In this document: piece after piece, positions 6,512-8,534 of the stretch
Position numbering within the stretch: the first letter of the stretch is position 1
Layout of the letters: every line of letters starts with the position of its first letter
Assembly (NCBI GenBank): GCA_900321145.1
Contig: ONVB01000047.1
Location: 1 to 8,534 of the forward strand
Direction of reading: 5' to 3'
DNA: 8,534 nt
Origin: an uncultured Eubacteriales bacterium
GTDB lineage: Bacteria > Bacillota > Clostridia > Lachnospirales > Lachnospiraceae
Translations under genes and position numbers: made by a program
Notes under the pieces: generated by a model
The model's input: the letters and a program-made list of their open reading frames with translations, nothing else
What the model was told of the DNA's origin: nothing
Database searches by the model: none

Positions 6512-8125
6512 CTAATTCTCCCAGGTGTTGCAGGTGATACCTATCTCCTCCAACCCGTCCTTCTTGTTAATCCACAGATACACCGTATCCGTATTCCAGC
6601 TTCCTTCGCTTTCGTTGATATAATATGTATAGGACAGGAATTCCGAATCCTCGTCATCTCCGAAGACATAATCCGGTTTACCGTAAGCCTTCTCTATATC
6701 CTCAGCCTTCGAGCCCCACGTAATGCCCTTCGGAAGGACAACCTGAGGCGTTTCCTTTCCGGAAGATGCATATGCATTTGACATATACAGGTAATTCACA
6801 TAAGCATCCTTGAGCTTAATCTTATCACCCGTAGGATTGCAGAACATCACATAGGAATAGAAGCCCGAATCCCCGTATTTGCTGCTGACGATAGGAAATG
6901 ATTCATATGTATAACTGTGCGCTTCCACTTCCTGCTCAGGCTTATAATCCGAGAATTCATCATCAGATACGGTAAAGCCCTCGGGAAGGTTCGGAGTGAT
7001 AAGTGTATATAACTCTCCGTCAATATAGATGGTAAGCGACTCCAGATCCTCCGGGAGGTCCTCCGGCTTGCCGTACTTCCTCTTTTCGTTGATCGGTTCA
7101 AATGCCGTCTCGGTCGTGGCCTCTGCTTCGGAAGTGTCCTTTGCTTCGGTGGTATTATCAGCCTCTGTCGTCTCCTCCGTCTCGGTAGGTTCCTCGGTAA
7201 ATGTAAAGATTTCCTCGGTACTGAACTCTGTGCTGAATTCTGTGCTGAATTCTATGTCTATATCCTCACCGTCCGACTCATCGGCGTAGACCACGTACCA
7301 CTTTCCGCCTATCTTTCCGCAGGTCACATTTAACGCGATCGGCTCATCTATATCCTGCCCCATAAAGCTTAAATGTATATATCCGCTTGCCGTTACGGAA
7401 GCGGCCTCGCTTATATCCAGGTCACAGGACAGCTCATTCCTTACAAGCTTCTTTGCTTCATCCGCATCAAGGTCTTTTCTCTTTACTGCCTTGACATCCT
7501 TTATCTCGAAGTCAAAACCCTTCATGCTCTCAAAGCCCGTTGTAAAATCACCTAAGACTCCGTCCGCAAGATCCTTATATTCCTCCGGCATAGTCTTCAA
7601 CACAGCCTCGGAGTCAAGACTGCCCATAGCTTTCAGGAATTCCTCCGCCACCGCCTCGGGACTGCCCGACCCTTTCTTGTCAAAGACCTTGAAGACGAAT
7701 ATCAGTAAAACAGCCGTTATCGCAACTGCCAAGAAAGCACTTATGGCTATGATCAGCCCGGGCTTTTTCTTCTTCGGCGGCTTGTATCCTCCTCCGCCAT
7801 CCAAAAGCATCGGATTGATCCCCGGCTGAACCCCGGGTCTTCCGGTCGGTTCGGCGATCATCGTCGGCCTCTGCGGCTGACTATAGTAATCCGCCGGCTG
7901 CTGCGGCGCTCCGTTATAACCCTGCTGCCCGTACGGCTGCTGCGGCGCTCCGTTATAACCCTGCTGCCCGTATGACTGCTGCACCGGTATTTCATTTTGA
8001 TCGATCTGAGGCTGCGGCGCCTGATTAAATGACTGCGCCATAGGATTTAAGGGCTGTCGGTGCATGGGATCCATGTCCTGCGGAGATACCCCGTTATACT
8101 CCTGCCCGTTGAAATTATTGTCCAT
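6512..8125 (-). CDS. Single-pass membrane protein: Q/P/G-rich tail, NTF2-like region, acidic linker, BamE-like C-terminus
   Basis: A 537-aa protein. Residues 1-117 are disordered and rich in Q, P, G, N and Y, with a 13-aa unit (YGQQGYNGAPQQP) twice at 52-77. KKKK (118-121) precedes one membrane helix (about 124-147), favouring a cytoplasmic tail and an outside C-terminus. Residues about 154-282 (SPEAVAEEFLKAMGSLDSEA, ending GGKWYVVYADE) resemble an NTF2-like/DUF4878-type fold. An acidic Thr/Glu-rich linker (about 284-343) contains FSTE three times. Residues about 355-537 hold LPKGITWGSKAEDIEKAYGKPD, the kind of motif found in BamE/SmpA-like modules. ATG 8125 has AAGGGGG about 4 nt upstream. 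First gene after the promoter. I do not recognise a named family for the whole protein; domain names are tentative. It could be the surface-exposed sensor or substrate-binding part of the cluster. Confidence 0.85.
   Translation of the reverse strand: MDNNFNGQEYNGVSPQDMDPMHRQPLNPMAQSFNQAPQPQIDQNEIPVQQSYGQQGYNGAPQQPYGQQGYNGAPQQPADYYSQPQRPTMIAEPTGRPGVQPGINPMLLDGGGGYKPPKKKKPGLIIAISAFLAVAITAVLLIFVFKVFDKKGSGSPEAVAEEFLKAMGSLDSEAVLKTMPEEYKDLADGVLGDFTTGFESMKGFDFEIKDVKAVKRKDLDADEAKKLVRNELSCDLDISEAASVTASGYIHLSFMGQDIDEPIALNVTCGKIGGKWYVVYADESDGEDIDIEFSTEFSTEFSTEEIFTFTEEPTETEETTEADNTTEAKDTSEAEATTETAFEPINEKRKYGKPEDLPEDLESLTIYIDGELYTLITPNLPEGFTVSDDEFSDYKPEQEVEAHSYTYESFPIVSSKYGDSGFYSYVMFCNPTGDKIKLKDAYVNYLYMSNAYASSGKETPQVVLPKGITWGSKAEDIEKAYGKPDYVFGDDEDSEFLSYTYYINESEGSWNTDTVYLWINKKDGLEEIGITCNTWEN
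7214..7249 (-). repeat. Three 12-nt coding repeats (FSTE units)
   Basis: Residues 293-304 of the 537-aa membrane protein are FSTE three times, from near-identical 12-nt units at the start of its acidic Thr/Glu-rich linker. A simple-sequence tract of this kind is prone to slippage, changing linker length in 4-residue steps without a frameshift. Confidence 0.85.
7895..7972 (-). repeat. Perfect 39-bp tandem duplication
   Basis: Positions 7895-7933 and 7934-7972 are identical. Each encodes YGQQGYNGAPQQP (13 residues) in the N-terminal tail of the 537-aa membrane protein. Identity at every third position shows a recent duplication, so copy number may vary between strains while the frame is kept. 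Confidence 0.93.
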
Positions 8126-8216
8126 TTTTCCCCCTTAAGCTCCTCCCTGCTGCTGAAAAGCTACTCATAAAGCACTATACACTAACGAAAAATACCTTAT
8201 GAAACACATGTGGAAA

Positions 8217-8245
8217 AGTATACCACAAAGAACACTCAAAATCAA
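8217..8245 (-). promoter_or_regulatory. Probable sigma-A promoter of the five-gene cluster
   Basis: On the minus strand TTGATT (8240-8245) is followed by a 17-bp spacer and TATACT (8217-8222), with TGG directly before the -10 (extended -10). Transcription would start near 8210, giving a leader of about 85 nt before ATG 8125. The region carries no obvious ECF-type (SigW-like) promoter on this strand, unlike the B. subtilis pspA-ydjGHI operon. Confidence 0.7.
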
Positions 8246-8271
8246 CGAATAAGCACTTTAATTATGCCAAC

Positions 8272-8289
8272 ATCACCCTTTCGGGTGAT
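8272..8289 (-). terminator. Hairpin just after the histidine kinase gene
   Basis: ATCACCC/GGGTGAT pairs over 7 bp with a GAAA tetraloop on the transcribed strand, starting 8 nt after the kinase stop codon. The stable stem and position suggest a terminator or 3'-end stabiliser, but no run of U follows (GTTGGCATAATT), so efficient intrinsic termination is doubtful. Confidence 0.45.
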
Positions 8290-8297
8290 AAATCCCG

Positions 8298-8534
8298 CTA
8301 CAGCTCTATCTCAAGCCTGACACTCCCGTCGGCTGTCACAATAAAGCGTCCGCCTTCGCTCTCTATGCGCTTTCTCACGGAAGAAAGCCCGCCCCCTTCG
8401 GAAATTGATGTAATACCCGTCCTTCCGTTCGAGGTGACCACATACCTTCTCAAACCGGAGGATGTACGCTCATCGGCCCGGCTTACATACAGTTCATCGG
8501 CCTGTGCATGACGCACCGCATTGATCACCGCCTC
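8298..8534 (-). CDS. Sensor histidine kinase, C-terminal ATPase end (truncated by window edge)
   Basis: Only the last 78 residues are present; the frame is open at the window edge, so the GTG at 8528 is an internal codon. The visible start, EAVINAVRHAQADEL, is an N-box of a GHKL ATPase as in NarL/LytS-type kinases. GGGLSSVRKRIESEGG is the G2-like glycine-rich region, and the end (GSVRLEIEL) is a usual C-terminal strand. The position of the usual D-x-G of the G1 box reads VTSNGR, so the Asp is replaced by Ser, as in some degenerate clostridial kinases. It would phosphorylate a response regulator encoded outside the window. It is followed by a hairpin and a separate promoter, so it need not be co-transcribed with the downstream cluster. 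Confidence 0.82.
   Translation of the reverse strand, partial: EAVINAVRHAQADELYVSRADERTSSGLRRYVVTSNGRTGITSISEGGGLSSVRKRIESEGGRFIVTADGSVRLEIEL

Overview
The window looks like the chromosome of a Gram-positive Clostridia member, most likely Lachnospiraceae. The evidence is an RpoB N-terminus of clostridial type, purine-rich Shine-Dalgarno sites before every gene, moderate GC, and a family set (SPFH/YdjI-like, TFIIB-type zinc ribbon, TPM, DUF4428) often seen together in that group. This placement comes from recalled family resemblance, not from a search. Every convincing gene is on the minus strand, so transcription runs from high to low coordinates.

Layout in the direction of transcription: (1) 8534-8298, the C-terminal end of a sensor histidine kinase cut by the window edge. 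(2) A 172-bp gap with a GNRA-loop hairpin and a good sigma-A-type promoter (TTGATT, 17 bp, TATACT). (3) A five-gene cluster: a 537-aa single-pass membrane protein with a Q/P/G/Y-rich tail and two apparent extracytoplasmic domains; a 445-aa SPFH protein with three C-terminal zinc ribbons (YdjI-like); a 374-aa DUF4428-type protein with a Met/Gly/Asn repeat tract and a C-terminal zinc ribbon; a 352-aa two-zinc-ribbon protein with one C-terminal membrane helix (YdjG-like); and a 260-aa secreted or anchored TPM protein (YdjH-like). (4) A 310-bp non-coding region with a long near-perfect palindrome and an rpoB promoter preceded by an A-tract. (5) The first 512 codons of rpoB, running off the window start.

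The middle of the cluster resembles the Bacillus subtilis ydjG-ydjH-ydjI genes, which sit with pspA in an envelope-stress operon. No pspA is seen here. Instead there are two further proteins, one of which shares its zinc-ribbon signature with the SPFH protein. I infer a membrane-associated SPFH scaffold with zinc-ribbon adaptors and a surface-exposed partner. Nearly every member carries a low-complexity, Q-, M/G/N- or G/S-rich segment. The stress-response role is inference from homology and context.

Non-coding features of interest: the palindromes upstream of rpoB and between the SPFH and DUF4428 genes share an identical 14-nt core and look like one dispersed repeat family. The second site also holds a separate compound inverted repeat built on the widespread GTCATTCTGAG-type sequence. 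That repeat lies inside the longest possible reading of the DUF4428 gene and argues for the internal start at 4928.
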